DNA of 64,000 nt from Mesorhizobium jarvisii (GCF_003601985.1 NZ_QZXA01000005.1:1-64000), one strand, 5' to 3'. Counted from the first letter of the stretch, positions 17,316 to 26,128 are shown. A program made the numbers and translations. The notes: generated from the sequence alone by a model not told the origin.

Positions 17316-17513
17316 TCAACGCGATTGTCGGGCGACACTTCCCGGTTTGCCGGCCGCACCGGACTGATCGCTAGCTTGGCTTTCGGCTCTCTCAAGCTTC
17401 TTCTGCTCCAACGCCAGCAAATTTTCGATGACACGCCTTTGTTCGGGGTCCGTCTCGCGCGCGAGCAGATCCTGAAAGTGGCCGATGTTGGCACGCGCAA
17501 TAAAGCGGTCCAT
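17316..17513 (-). CDS. Small helical protein, paralogue 1
   Basis: A 65-residue protein starting MDRFIARANIGHFQDLLARE then TDPEQRRVIENLLALEQKKL: a long amphipathic helix or short coiled coil with a polar tail. The pattern IARxNIxHFxxxLAxE...LLxxEExKL is repeated in the protein encoded at 18171-18341, so the two are paralogues. Function unknown. I chose the ATG at 17513; the frame continues to 17543 without a better start. It faces away from the Hsp20 gene's end (convergent). Confidence 0.62.
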   Translation of the reverse strand: MDRFIARANIGHFQDLLARETDPEQRRVIENLLALEQKKLERAESQASDQSGAAGKPGSVARQSR

Positions 17514-17957
17514 GACGTTCCTCAATTGCCAGGACAACGACATTCTACACCCAAGTGCGGGCCGCTCAAAGCCATTTACGCCAACGCAGGTCCGCTGCGG
17601 CTGGCTAGGTGAAACCCCGTAAGGATCAAACCGAATTTCGCAATGTCAGACATTGCGCCATTGATGTCATCAGAGGCAGATCGTCGTTTCGATCTTGGTG
17701 AAGTCAGCTTCGCCACCGAGAGCTCTCCCGCGCGTCTCACCCCCCAAAGCAGGGGAGACACGATCGAACGTGCCGGACCTGCATAGCAGCGAGATGATGA
17801 AATGGCAGACCTTGCGGAACGTGGCAGCCCAACTACCGGAAACTCGACTAGTGATCGCCGTTTGGACGGCATTCACGTGGCCGGCAAGCAATATGCCTGG
17901 TCTTTGGATTTGACCTGCGTCAAGGACGCTTTGGCCGTTCCTTCCAAGAATGAATCC
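17514..17957. other. Gene-poor stretch between small genes
   Basis: About 440 bases with no coding region I can support; several overlapping frames have atypical composition. A FixK-type box sits at its right end (17910-17923). Confidence 0.4.
17910..17923. promoter_or_regulatory. FixK/FNR-type box
   Basis: TTGACCTGCGTCAA, the same symmetric variant type as the arcD box, centred 41 bp upstream of the small gene at 17958. Confidence 0.58.
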
Positions 17958-18152
17958 ATGTGGCAACCAATATCGACCGCCCCTTTTGATCGGGATTTGG
18001 AATTGGCCGTCATGGACGGGGACGGCGTTCACGCCCTCGTTTTTCCCTGCAGGCGCATACTGGCAGGCTGGACCAAGTCGGCCACGAATGAACGGCTGGA
18101 CATCTCACCTACCCATTGGAGAACATGGAAACCTGACAAGACAGATGTCTAG
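17958..18152 (+). CDS. Small conserved protein of unknown function
   Basis: A 64-residue protein beginning MWQPISTAPFDRDLELAVMD and ending THWRTWKPDKTDV. The opening resembles a widespread class of short rhizobial and phage-like proteins with a W-x-P-I-x-x-A-P start, of unknown role. The open frame extends upstream to 17802, but the ATG at 17958 gives the conserved beginning and keeps the FixK-type box 41 bp upstream outside the gene. No clear ribosome-binding site, which lowers certainty of the start. Confidence 0.6.
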   Translation: MWQPISTAPFDRDLELAVMDGDGVHALVFPCRRILAGWTKSATNERLDISPTHWRTWKPDKTDV

Positions 18153-18170
18153 CGGCATTGCCGCGTTTTT

Positions 18171-18341
18171 CTATTTGTTGCTGTGCCCGTTTGTTCCCTT
18201 GTCGGCCTCCTCGGCCTTTCGGAGCTTTTCTTCTTCTTTTTCCAGCAGATCAAGCAACGCCTTCCGCTTGAGTTGATCTTGCTCCTCTGCCAAGCGCTGT
18301 CGAAAATGCTCGATATTCAGGCGGGCGATCCGCTTATCCAC
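18171..18341 (-). CDS. Small helical protein, paralogue 2 (GTG start)
   Basis: A 56-residue frame starting with GTG and reading (M)DKRIARLNIEHFRQRLAEE then a charged helix ending LLEKEEEKLRKAEEADKG. It matches the protein at 17316-17513 over the first 45 positions (IAR-NI-HF-LA-E and a terminal EExKLxxAE). Both lie on the minus strand and flank the small gene at 17958. The strong helix propensity and heptad-like leucines suggest a coiled coil. The function is not known. Confidence 0.6.
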   Translation of the reverse strand: MDKRIARLNIEHFRQRLAEEQDQLKRKALLDLLEKEEEKLRKAEEADKGTNGHSNK

Positions 18342-18550
18342 TCATCACATAAGCAGCCGCAGCGGCTTCCCTGTTCGTCCGTGCACCCACATATCACAGC
18401 CAAATTGCCCGCGTCTAATCCAGCCGATGCGTCTGTCGCATAAAGGCGTGCTTCAGATGGCGCGGGACTTCCGTAGCTTCAGGCCACTCTCTTACTAAAG
18501 CTCTCCCGAGCAATCCACACCTACAGCTATGGCCGTATCGACGGCACCCA

Positions 18551-18564
18551 TTGATGCAGGTCAA
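18551..18564. promoter_or_regulatory. FixK/FNR-type box upstream of Spy-like gene
   Basis: TTGATGCAGGTCAA, matching TTGAT-N4-RTCAA, centred 68 bp upstream of the start at 18626. Confidence 0.62.
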
Positions 18565-18625
18565 GGCCTTCAGCGCCGCCGTGTGATTTCTTTGACACTT
18601 CGAATCCGCTGTGAAGAGACGACCG

Positions 18626-19180
18626 ATGTCCAATTTGCGCAGTAGTGTCGTCGCCGGCCTGATGCTGAGCCTTGTCGCGATGCCTGTTGTGGCCGGGGCT
18701 GACGAGAACGATTCCGGTTGGTGGCCTCGCTGGGGCTTGGGCCGGATGATGATGGGTCAATGGGGCATGGGCGGCCCCATGGGTGGCTATGATTCAGACC
18801 AGATGCTCGATCGAGTCGATGGACGCCTCGCCTTCCTCAAGACTGAACTGAAGATCACCGAGGAGCAGATGCCGTCCTGGGATGAACTTGCCGGTGTCAT
18901 CCGCAGCACGGCCGAGTCTCACAACGCGTTGATGCAGGACATGCTCAAGGAATTCCAGGACGGCGAGTTCGTGAAGAAACCCCTGCCCGAGCGACTGGCC
19001 TACCAACAGAGCCATCTCGAAGCGCGTCTGGAACAGGTGAAGGCCGTGGGGGCGGCAGTCGAGAGACTATACGCAAAGCTGAGCGATGAGCAGAGGCGGG
19101 CCGCCGACGATATCGTCCTGCCGATGATGGGCATGGGCATGGGGCGCTCGGGCTTCGGTCCTGGAATGATGTCCAGATAG
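18626..19180 (+). CDS. Spy/LTXXQ-type periplasmic protein
   Basis: A 184-residue exported protein. Residues 1-25 form a signal peptide (SSVVAGLMLSLVAMPVVAGA). After a Trp/Met/Gly-rich segment (GRMMMGQWGMGGPMGG, residues 38-55), the helical core holds LDRVDGRLAFLKTELKITEE and a second LEARLEQVKAVGAAVERLYA, the LTxxQ-like repeat layout of Spy/CpxP. It ends in another Met/Gly-rich tail (MMGMGMGRSGFGPGMMSR). Family members are ATP-independent periplasmic chaperones or metal-stress sensors; the methionine-rich ends may bind copper, which is inference. A FixK-type box is 68 bp upstream. Confidence 0.78.
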   Translation: MSNLRSSVVAGLMLSLVAMPVVAGADENDSGWWPRWGLGRMMMGQWGMGGPMGGYDSDQMLDRVDGRLAFLKTELKITEEQMPSWDELAGVIRSTAESHNALMQDMLKEFQDGEFVKKPLPERLAYQQSHLEARLEQVKAVGAAVERLYAKLSDEQRRAADDIVLPMMGMGMGRSGFGPGMMSR

Positions 19181-19240
19181 CCTCCATTGCGTCCTGATCG
19201 CGGCGCCGGCTGAGCCGGATAGCGCGGAGAAATTGAACGC

Positions 19241-19888
19241 ATGTTCGTCGCACTTCGCCTTTTGACCGCCTTAACTCTGCTCGGCGCCAGCCAGGGCGCC
19301 GGCTCGACGATCTTTCCGACGCGGGTGGCATACAGCAATTGGGCCGACGAGAGCGAAGAAGCACGGGTATGCGAGATCGTCCTAGACGTCAGCAACCCGC
19401 CATCGCGGGAAGCCGTCAAGTTCATAACGATTGCCGGTTACAACAAATTCGACGGAACGGTTCTGGCCGGCTTTCTGATGGGCGCGGCCGACCTCACCCC
19501 ATCAGGCACATATCAAATAGTGCGGATTTCAGACGCTGCGTTCAGCTCGCGCACATTCAATTCGCTCGGCCATTTGGACTACGAAAACTATGACGACGGT
19601 ACCGTCATGGCGACGACACAAGACCCTCTTGTCGCCGCGGCTTTCATCAGGGCAGTGATTGCTGGGGTCTATGAGGTGCATTTTGCACGCCCAGATTCAA
19701 ACACCGAAATGCGGACCTACAAGATTGCGTCCGCGCCAGGGGAATCCGTAATCAGCAATTTCATGCACTGCATGGATGGCCTCGCCGTCGAGTCCCACCG
19801 CACTCAATCAGATGCATCGACAAAAGGAAGCCCGCTGCCGGAGGGAGGTGGCAGCGGGCTCAGCATCGCGACGGATCAGGGAGGATAA
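19241..19888 (+). CDS. Exported protein of unknown function
   Basis: A 215-residue protein with an N-terminal signal-like segment (MFVALRLLTALTLLGASQGA). The mature part contains EEARVCEIVLDVSNPPSREA, TIAGYNKFDGTVLAGFLMGA and SNFMHCMDGLAVESHR; two cysteines could form a disulfide. I do not recognise the family. The last 20 or so codons (STKGSPLPEGGGSG) run through a perfect 11-bp inverted repeat, so the true stop may have been extended by mutation, or the hairpin is a terminator embedded in the coding end. It follows the Spy-like gene by 60 bases. Confidence 0.6.
   Translation: MFVALRLLTALTLLGASQGAGSTIFPTRVAYSNWADESEEARVCEIVLDVSNPPSREAVKFITIAGYNKFDGTVLAGFLMGAADLTPSGTYQIVRISDAAFSSRTFNSLGHLDYENYDDGTVMATTQDPLVAAAFIRAVIAGVYEVHFARPDSNTEMRTYKIASAPGESVISNFMHCMDGLAVESHRTQSDASTKGSPLPEGGGSGLSIATDQGG
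19829..19860 (+). terminator. Perfect 11-bp hairpin near the end of a reading frame
   Basis: AGCCCGCTGCC (19829-19839) pairs exactly with GGCAGCGGGCT (19850-19860) around a 10-base loop. No T-run follows, so an intrinsic terminator is only one option; a transcript-stabilising stem is another. It lies inside the final codons of the gene at 19241-19888. Confidence 0.45.
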
Positions 19889-20234
19889 CCCATCGCTTCT
19901 CCATGTCAGGGGAGGACATGGGTGACCCGCATATAGGAAAAATATCCTATCAAACAAGGCACGGCCGTGAACTACGCAGCCGCGTTCGCAAAGTGCTCGG
20001 TTGGGAACCCCGTGGAGCATGGACGACATCGTGCGCACGGCGTGGAGCTGGCGTCGACCGCGGCGGCGCGCTGAAGCGCAGACCTCCTCCCGCAGACGAC
20101 CAAGCTCCCGGCCTGCTTGAGCTGCTCCAAATTCTGTTTTCCATCCGGCAGGCCCGTCGGCAGGTTTGACGAGCATCAAGGTTTCCAGTCGCAAATGCCG
20201 CGACTGTCGGCGGGACACACAAGGCCCGGGAAGC
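19889..20234. other. Intergenic region before the exporter operon
   Basis: About 345 bases with no supported gene. It begins with a short AT-richer patch (19930-19960) and ends with the FixK-type box at 20166-20179. Confidence 0.4.
20166..20179. promoter_or_regulatory. FixK/FNR-type box upstream of ABC exporter
   Basis: TTGACGAGCATCAA, one base from the exact palindrome, centred 62 bp upstream of the ABC ATPase start at 20235. It would control the three-gene exporter operon. Confidence 0.66.
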
Positions 20235-20942
20235 ATGCAGTCTCCGATTTTTTCTGCCCATGGGGTGACCAAGGTCTACCGCTCAGGCGAGGTCGAGGTG
20301 TTCGCCCTGCGCGGTGTCGATCTCGATCTCTATGAGGGAGAGATCGCGGTTCTGCTTGGACCATCAGGCAGTGGCAAGTCGACACTGCTCAACATCATGG
20401 GCGGGCTTGACCGCGCGACCGCAGGTGAGGTCCGCTTTCGCGGCCAGGATCTGACCGCGTTCTCCGAGAGGCAGTTCACCCGCTTCCGGCGTGACCATGT
20501 CGGCTTTGTGTTCCAGTTCTACAATTTGATCCCGAGCCTCACCGCCTGGGAGAACGTCGCACTGGTCACCGAGATCTCGTCCAATCCAATGAAGCCCGAT
20601 GAGGCGCTGGAGATGGTCGGCCTCAGGGATCGCATGGCGCATTTCCCCGCCCAACTCTCCGGCGGCGAGCAGCAAAGGGTGGCGATTGCCCGTGCGATCG
20701 CCAAACGCCCGGAAGTCATGCTGTGCGACGAGCCGACCGGCGCCCTTGATTCGAAGACAGGCATTCTGGTCCTCGAAGCGCTGTCGCGGATCAATGAGGA
20801 GATGAAGACGACCATGGCGATCATCACGCACAATGCCGGCATCCGGCAGATCGCGCACCGCGTCTTCACTTTCAAGGACGGTCGCATTGCCGATGCCGCG
20901 GTCAACGACCAGCGGGCACGGCCCGCCGAAGTAAGCTGGTAG
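20235..20942 (+). CDS. ABC transporter ATP-binding protein (MacB/LolD type)
   Basis: A 235-residue ATPase: Walker [10 protein letters not shown] (about residue 43), Q-loop [18 protein letters not shown], signature [15 protein letters not shown] and Walker [16 protein letters not shown]. The FYNLIP-LTAWENV segment is typical of the MacB/LolD/FtsE exporter class. It works with the permease starting 4 bases downstream (20947) and the membrane-fusion protein after that. The frame is open to 20166 but that would run through the FixK-type box; the ATG at 20235 is preferred. Confidence 0.88.
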   Translation: MQSPIFSAHGVTKVYRSGEVEVFALRGVDLDLYEGEIAVLLGPSGSGKSTLLNIMGGLDRATAGEVRFRGQDLTAFSERQFTRFRRDHVGFVFQFYNLIPSLTAWENVALVTEISSNPMKPDEALEMVGLRDRMAHFPAQLSGGEQQRVAIARAIAKRPEVMLCDEPTGALDSKTGILVLEALSRINEEMKTTMAIITHNAGIRQIAHRVFTFKDGRIADAAVNDQRARPAEVSW

Positions 20943-20946
20943 TGCC

Positions 20947-23310
20947 GTGCCGGTCCTCGATCGCAAGCTTCTGCGCGATATCCTGCGGATGTGGGCGCAG
21001 GTCCTCGCCATCGCGCTCGTCATGGCCTGCGGCGTTGCAACGATCGTCATCGCAGTCGGAGGCTATCGCTCGCTGGAGCAAACCCGCACCGCATTCTATG
21101 ACCGCTACCGGTTTGCCACCGTCTTCTCGGGGCTGACGCGCGCGCCGCTTCACCTTCGCGCACGCATGGCATCGATCGCGGGGGTCAGCGGCCTCGAACT
21201 GCGCATCGTCAAGCCGGTTTTGCTGGATATGCCTGGCATGGCCGAACCGGCAACCGCAATCGCCGTCTCGATCCCCGACCGCGGCGTGCCCGCTGCCAAC
21301 AGACTTTACCTACGCATCGGCCGGCTGCCTGAACCCGGACGCCCCGGCGAGGTAGCGGTCACTGAACGGTTCGCCACCGCACATCGCATGGCACCCGGCA
21401 GCACGTTCGACGCCATTCTGAACGGCCGAAAGCGGACGCTCACCGTCACCGGCATCGTACTCACGCCCGAATACATCTACGCGCTCGGCCCTGGCGACAT
21501 GGTGCCGGACCCGCGGCGCTTCGGCGTCTTCTTCATGCCGCGAGCCGTGCTTGCCGGCATCTTCGACATGGATGGCGCATTCAACGATGTTGCCATACGC
21601 GCCCAGCGTAGTGCCGACGTCCAGGCGATCGAGGACGCGGTCGACCGTATCCTGAAGCCGTTCGGTGGAACCGGTGCGCACGGGCGCGCCGACCAGATAT
21701 CCCACGCCTTCCTCGACAATGAGCTGATCCAGCTTCGCGCCATGGCCACCGTCATTCCACCGGTGTTCCTGTTTGTGTCGGCCTTCCTGGTCAACATGAT
21801 CCTGTCGCGGTTGATCGTGCTCGAGCGCGAACAGATCGGGCTGATGAAGGCCGTTGGCTACGGATCGGGGGCAATCGGCTGGCATTATGCCAAGCTGACG
21901 CTGGTGATCGCGTTGATCGGCATCGCCATCGGCGCCGGTGCCGGCAACTGGCTTGGCCACGGCCTCACCAGGCTCTATGCCCGGTTCTTCTCCTTTCCTT
22001 TCCTCATCTTCCAGCAAAGCCTCGATCTCTATGCCATCGCCGCCGCCACAAGCGCACTGGCAGCGCTGTTGGGCGCGGCGCGGGCGATCTGGAGCGTCGT
22101 GACGCTTCCGCCGGCGGTCGCCATGCAACCGCCCGCCCCGGCCCGATACCGGGCCTTCCTCACGAGCGACGGAAATCTCCTGTCGGCTTTCTCGCAATTG
22201 ACCATCATGGCGTTCAGGCATCTGGTGCGCTGGCCGGTGCGCTCGTTGCTGACGACATTGGGGACCTCGCTCGCCGTCGCTCTCCTGGTCACGGCGCTAT
22301 TCTCCTTCGATTCCATAGCGTTCATGGTCGACACGGTTTTCTTCCGTGCCGAGCGACAGGATGCGACCTTGTCGTTCGGTGTCGAGCAACCGCCGCGCGC
22401 CCTGCAGTCTGTCGCAGCCATGCCGGGCGTGCTGCGCGCGGAGCCGTTCCGGGCAACGGCTGTGATCCTGCACCATGGCTATCGTGAGCGCCGGCTGGTG
22501 ATCTCGAGTGTTCCCCGACAGGCGGACCTCGCGCGGGTTCTCGATCTCAATCTCGATCCAATCGACCCGCCGCCGGCCGGCCTCATGCTGTCCGAAAGGG
22601 TCGCCTCGCTGCTCCACCTGCGTATCGGTGATCTGGCCGAGGTCGAACTGCTCGAAAAGGCGCATCAAGTGGTCCGCGTTCCCGTGACCAGCATCGTCCA
22701 GAGCTATGTCGGGCTCGCCGTCTACATGCGCGCCGAGGCGCTCGACGGGCTGGTCGGCGGCGGACCCCGCATTTCCGGGGTCAGGGTAGCGATCGATTCG
22801 GCACGCCTCGGTGACCTCTACACAGCCATCAAGCAGACGCCCGTTATCGCTTCAATCGCGCTGCAGGGCATATCGCGCCAGCGCTTCCGCGAAACAATCG
22901 GAGAGAACATCACGATCATGACCAGCGTCTACACGGCACTTGCCGTCATCATTGCCTTCGGCGTCGTCTACAACTCCGCCCGTATCCAGCTTTCCGAGCG
23001 CGCCCGCGAACTCGCCGGCTTGCGCGTGCTCGGCTTCACCAGGAGTGAAGTGTCGAGTGTCCTGCTCATCGAACTGGCCAGCATCGTCGCTTTGGCGCAA
23101 CCGCTTGGCTGGATCCTCGGCTATCTCTTCTCGTGGTCGGTCGTCAGGGGTTTCGAGAGCGACCTCTTCCGCATTCCGTTCGTGGTGAACCGGTCCACTT
23201 TCGCGCTTGCCAGCCTGGTCGTGCTCGCCGTGGCCACGCTTTCGGCGCTGATCGTTCGGCGTCGTATCGACAGCCTTGATCTCGTGCGTGTCCTCAAGAC
23301 AAGGGATTAG
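20947..23310 (+). CDS. ABC transporter permease with two FtsX domains
   Basis: A 787-residue inner-membrane protein with a GTG start. It begins with a cytosolic LDRKLLRDILRMW and helix 1 (VLAIALVMACGVATIVIAVG), a large periplasmic domain (residues 40-260), three helices with LIVLEREQIGLMKAVGYGSG (the FtsX coupling region), then the pattern repeats with RHLVRWPVRSLLTTLGTSLA, a second periplasmic domain and LSERARELAGLRVLGFTRSE. This double-FtsX layout suits export of lipid, peptide or lipoprotein substrates from the inner membrane; the substrate is unknown. It is spaced 4 bases from both neighbours. Confidence 0.87.
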   Translation: MPVLDRKLLRDILRMWAQVLAIALVMACGVATIVIAVGGYRSLEQTRTAFYDRYRFATVFSGLTRAPLHLRARMASIAGVSGLELRIVKPVLLDMPGMAEPATAIAVSIPDRGVPAANRLYLRIGRLPEPGRPGEVAVTERFATAHRMAPGSTFDAILNGRKRTLTVTGIVLTPEYIYALGPGDMVPDPRRFGVFFMPRAVLAGIFDMDGAFNDVAIRAQRSADVQAIEDAVDRILKPFGGTGAHGRADQISHAFLDNELIQLRAMATVIPPVFLFVSAFLVNMILSRLIVLEREQIGLMKAVGYGSGAIGWHYAKLTLVIALIGIAIGAGAGNWLGHGLTRLYARFFSFPFLIFQQSLDLYAIAAATSALAALLGAARAIWSVVTLPPAVAMQPPAPARYRAFLTSDGNLLSAFSQLTIMAFRHLVRWPVRSLLTTLGTSLAVALLVTALFSFDSIAFMVDTVFFRAERQDATLSFGVEQPPRALQSVAAMPGVLRAEPFRATAVILHHGYRERRLVISSVPRQADLARVLDLNLDPIDPPPAGLMLSERVASLLHLRIGDLAEVELLEKAHQVVRVPVTSIVQSYVGLAVYMRAEALDGLVGGGPRISGVRVAIDSARLGDLYTAIKQTPVIASIALQGISRQRFRETIGENITIMTSVYTALAVIIAFGVVYNSARIQLSERARELAGLRVLGFTRSEVSSVLLIELASIVALAQPLGWILGYLFSWSVVRGFESDLFRIPFVVNRSTFALASLVVLAVATLSALIVRRRIDSLDLVRVLKTRD

Positions 23311-23314
23311 TCCA

Positions 23315-24511
23315 ATGAAGTCGATCTGGATCAAACGCGTCGGGCTTGCGCTCCTTGCCGTTGCGGTCGTCGCCGGCTTTGGTTGGGCTTTGCGCACGCG
23401 GCCGGCGTTGGTGGATTTGGCCGAAGTGACCGCAGCGCCGATGCGAGTCACGGTCCGTGAGGAAGGTATGACGCGCGTGCGCGACGTCTACACGGTATCG
23501 GCGCCGATTGCCGGTCATCTGACGCGCACGGTGGTGAACGAAGGCGACTTGGTGAGAGCGAACAATACCGTTGTTGCCGCCATCCATCCGCTCGACCCGC
23601 CACTGATCGACCGGCGCGCGGAAGCCGAACTGCTTGCCAGCCGAGACGCGGCGCGCGCTGGTGTCGGTGTTGCCGAGATCGACTTGCAGCGTGCGCAATC
23701 GGCATTGAAGCTGGCGGAGGACGAATTGGCTCGGACAATCAAATTGTTCGGGTCCGGTTTTGTCTCGGAGAGCGCCTTGCAGAGGCTCACCAACGAAGTC
23801 GACCTGCAAAAAGCCGCTGTCGACGCGGCGAAAGCGGTCATAGGACTCAGAAATGCGGAACTTGCGAACGCCGAGGCCCGCCTGTTGCAGCCCGATCCGG
23901 CAGACCCGACCGGTGAAAGCTGCTGCGTCAATCTTCTGGCTCCCATCGACGGAAACGTTCTCTCCGTCATGGCGAGGAGCGAACAAGCCGTGACGGCCGG
24001 CGCCAAGATCGCCGAAATCGGCAACGTCCACGATCTGGAGATCGCTGTCGACCTGCTGTCGAGTGACGCGGTGCGCATCGCCCCTGGGACAAAGGCTGAG
24101 ATCAGTGACTGGGGCGGGGATCATGCTTTGCATGCGAGAGTGAGACGCGTCGATCCGGCCGCATTCACCAAGGTTTCCGCGCTCGGGATCGAGGAGCAGA
24201 GGGTTACCGTCGTTCTGGATCTGGAAGATACGGATGTCCGGCTCGGCCACGGCTATCGGGTCTTCGTCGAAATGACCGTCTGGGAGTGCGTCCGATGCAT
24301 CCAGGTGCCGATCGGGGCGCTGTTCAGGAACGGCGACCGGTGGAACGTCTTCGTAGTCGATGGCGGCCGCGCCAAACAAACCGAAATTGGAATCGGGCAT
24401 ATGAATGACGATACTGCGGAAGTGCTGACGGGTCTGAAACCCGGCGCGAGCGTCGTCGTCCACCCGTCCGACACCCTTGTCGACGATGGCCTGGTGGAGC
24501 GACGCGACTGA
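23315..24511 (+). CDS. Membrane-fusion (HlyD-type) periplasmic adaptor
   Basis: A 398-residue adaptor. Residues 5-25 are a single membrane anchor (VGLALLAVAVVAGFGWAL). The barrel-sandwich halves are VSAPIAGHLTRTVVNEGDLV (about residue 70) and LLAPIDGNVLSVMARSEQAV (about 215), separated by a coiled coil of about 90 residues with LQRAQSALKLAEDELARTIK. It should join the ABC permease to an outer-membrane channel encoded elsewhere. The ATG at 23315 is 4 bases after the permease stop. A CC pair (ESCCVN) just before the second lipoyl half and VWECVRC near residue 325 are unusual for this family. Confidence 0.87.
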   Translation: MKSIWIKRVGLALLAVAVVAGFGWALRTRPALVDLAEVTAAPMRVTVREEGMTRVRDVYTVSAPIAGHLTRTVVNEGDLVRANNTVVAAIHPLDPPLIDRRAEAELLASRDAARAGVGVAEIDLQRAQSALKLAEDELARTIKLFGSGFVSESALQRLTNEVDLQKAAVDAAKAVIGLRNAELANAEARLLQPDPADPTGESCCVNLLAPIDGNVLSVMARSEQAVTAGAKIAEIGNVHDLEIAVDLLSSDAVRIAPGTKAEISDWGGDHALHARVRRVDPAAFTKVSALGIEEQRVTVVLDLEDTDVRLGHGYRVFVEMTVWECVRCIQVPIGALFRNGDRWNVFVVDGGRAKQTEIGIGHMNDDTAEVLTGLKPGASVVVHPSDTLVDDGLVERRD

Positions 24512-24729
24512 AGTCCGATGCCTGGCAAAACGGTCGAATGGGTCCCTTTGTGCCGTCCCGATCGACACGCTCGACGAGGGGCGCGAATGAGGAGGAACTG
24601 CTCTGGGTCGGATCAATCCCTTGCCGCGATCCTGCACTCGCCTGGTCCTGATGCGAGTAAGAAGAAAGCCGAGGCGGTTCATTGCCAGCAAACGATCCAA
24701 GAATGCAGCCGCGACGCCTCGGTCAGACT

Positions 24730-25566
24730 TCATCGCGCCATCAGGATCGGCAGCGACTGCTCCTCAAGCATCGACCTGGTCACGCCACCGAAGATGCGCT
24801 CGCGCAATCGCGAATGGCCATAGGCGCCCATCACCATCAGGTCGGCTGCGATATCGATCGCGTGCTGGCGAAGAACGTCGGCGATGGAATGGTTTGAACT
24901 CGGCAGCCGGTCGATCATAACCTTCACCCTGTGTCGCGCGAGATAGGCGGCGGCATCGGCACCGGGTTCCTGACCATGGTGATATTCGTCCTCAACCGGA
25001 TCGACCATGACCAGGCGCACCTGGTCGGCGCCGATCAACATTTCGAGTGATTCACGGACGGCGCGCGATGCCTCCAGGCGGGCGTCCCACGCGACCAGCA
25101 CCCGTTTCGGCTTCAGTGTCGCGCGACTCCCCGAGGGAACGATCAGCAGCGGCTTCCCGGACGAAAATAAGGCGCCCTCGATCACCTTGCCTTTCAACGT
25201 CTCGCCAGCGAGCAACTCCGGCCCGATCACCGTAATGTCGGCGTAGCGTGCACGACGACCGATTCTTTCGTCAGCTCCGCCAACCTCCGGATATTCGCTG
25301 GAGACATCGGCCGAGAGCGCCCTGCCGGCGAGAAAGGCCGACACGGCAGTCACTCGCTTCTTCAGGAGCGTCTCATCGAGCTGCCGCTCCTTCAGCCAGT
25401 CTTCCGAAACGATTGCCGCATACTCTCCGACCGGCGGCGGCGCGGCGATGGCAACAGCAAGAACGGCAAGATGGGCACCAATTTCGTCGCAAAGGTCGGC
25501 AGCGAGTTTGAGATCGTCGTCGCTCATATGCGGGCCTATAACCGCAAGGATCGTCTTGAAAGCCAT
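24730..25566 (-). CDS. Universal stress protein, two UspA domains
   Basis: A 278-residue tandem UspA protein starting MAFKTILAVIGPHMSDDDLK. The second domain begins at PKRVLVAWDARLEASRAVRE (about residue 150) and ends with the conserved MGAYGHSRLRERIFGGVTRS and LPILMAR. Its last motif closely resembles that of the protein at 10788-11612, so they are divergent paralogues. The ATG at 25566 is the first good start (the open frame to 25650 has no ribosome-binding site). An exact FixK-type box is centred 103 bp upstream. The 220 bases to the preceding exporter gene hold nothing recognised. Confidence 0.86.
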   Translation of the reverse strand: MAFKTILAVIGPHMSDDDLKLAADLCDEIGAHLAVLAVAIAAPPPVGEYAAIVSEDWLKERQLDETLLKKRVTAVSAFLAGRALSADVSSEYPEVGGADERIGRRARYADITVIGPELLAGETLKGKVIEGALFSSGKPLLIVPSGSRATLKPKRVLVAWDARLEASRAVRESLEMLIGADQVRLVMVDPVEDEYHHGQEPGADAAAYLARHRVKVMIDRLPSSNHSIADVLRQHAIDIAADLMVMGAYGHSRLRERIFGGVTRSMLEEQSLPILMAR

Positions 25567-25662
25567 GGCAGTTGCTCCTGTTCTTGGCCAAATTCCGTGA
25601 CGACGATAGCCAGACCGTTCACCGCGCTCATTGCGCTGAATCAAGACCACGCGGACGCCCAG

Positions 25663-25676
25663 TTGATCCGGATCAA
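25663..25676. promoter_or_regulatory. FixK/FNR-type box in divergent region
   Basis: TTGATCCGGATCAA, an exact and fully symmetric palindrome, centred 60 bp upstream of the cytochrome c gene at 25730 and 103 bp upstream of the universal stress gene. A half-matching TTGCGCTGAATCAA at 25631-25644 could be the second operator for the latter. Confidence 0.74.
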
Positions 25677-25729
25677 CATGTCTGCGGATTTACGCGGTAG
25701 GCTCAGCCGATCAATCGGCGGATGCGCAC

Positions 25730-26128
25730 ATGAGATTTCTGATCGCAGCAGCCTTGGCGACCCTGGCCTGCGAAGCGTCCAGGTCGCAGGAGATGAGTTA
25801 CGGCCAGGCAGAATATCTGAACTCCTGCGCCGTTTGTCACGGTATCGACGGCAAGGGTGACGGTCCCTTGCGCAACCTGCTGGTCAAGCGACCGGCTGAC
25901 CTGACGCATCTTTCCCAACGGAATGGTGGGACGTTTCCCTATTCCAGGGTCTTTGCAACAATTGACGGTCGCTATGCCGTATCAAGCCATGGCAAACGCG
26001 AGATGCCTGTCTGGGGTCGGGTATTCCTTGAAGACGATGCCAAAACCTACGGCCCTAACGGCGGCGAGGTGGTGACCACCGAACGCATCCACAACCTGGC
26101 GGGTTACATCGCGACGCTGCAACATTAG
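25730..26128 (+). CDS. Single-haem cytochrome c
   Basis: A 132-residue exported protein with a short signal peptide (MRFLIAAALATLACEA). The haem motif is NSCAVCHGIDGKGDG and the probable axial methionine is in KREMPVWGRVF; RPADLTHLSQRNGGTFPYSR between them is typical of class I cytochromes linked to terminal oxidases or dehydrogenases. The signal peptide contains a cysteine (LACEAS), so a lipoprotein form is possible. An exact FixK-type box lies 60 bp upstream, suggesting use in low-oxygen respiration. Confidence 0.82.
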   Translation: MRFLIAAALATLACEASRSQEMSYGQAEYLNSCAVCHGIDGKGDGPLRNLLVKRPADLTHLSQRNGGTFPYSRVFATIDGRYAVSSHGKREMPVWGRVFLEDDAKTYGPNGGEVVTTERIHNLAGYIATLQH

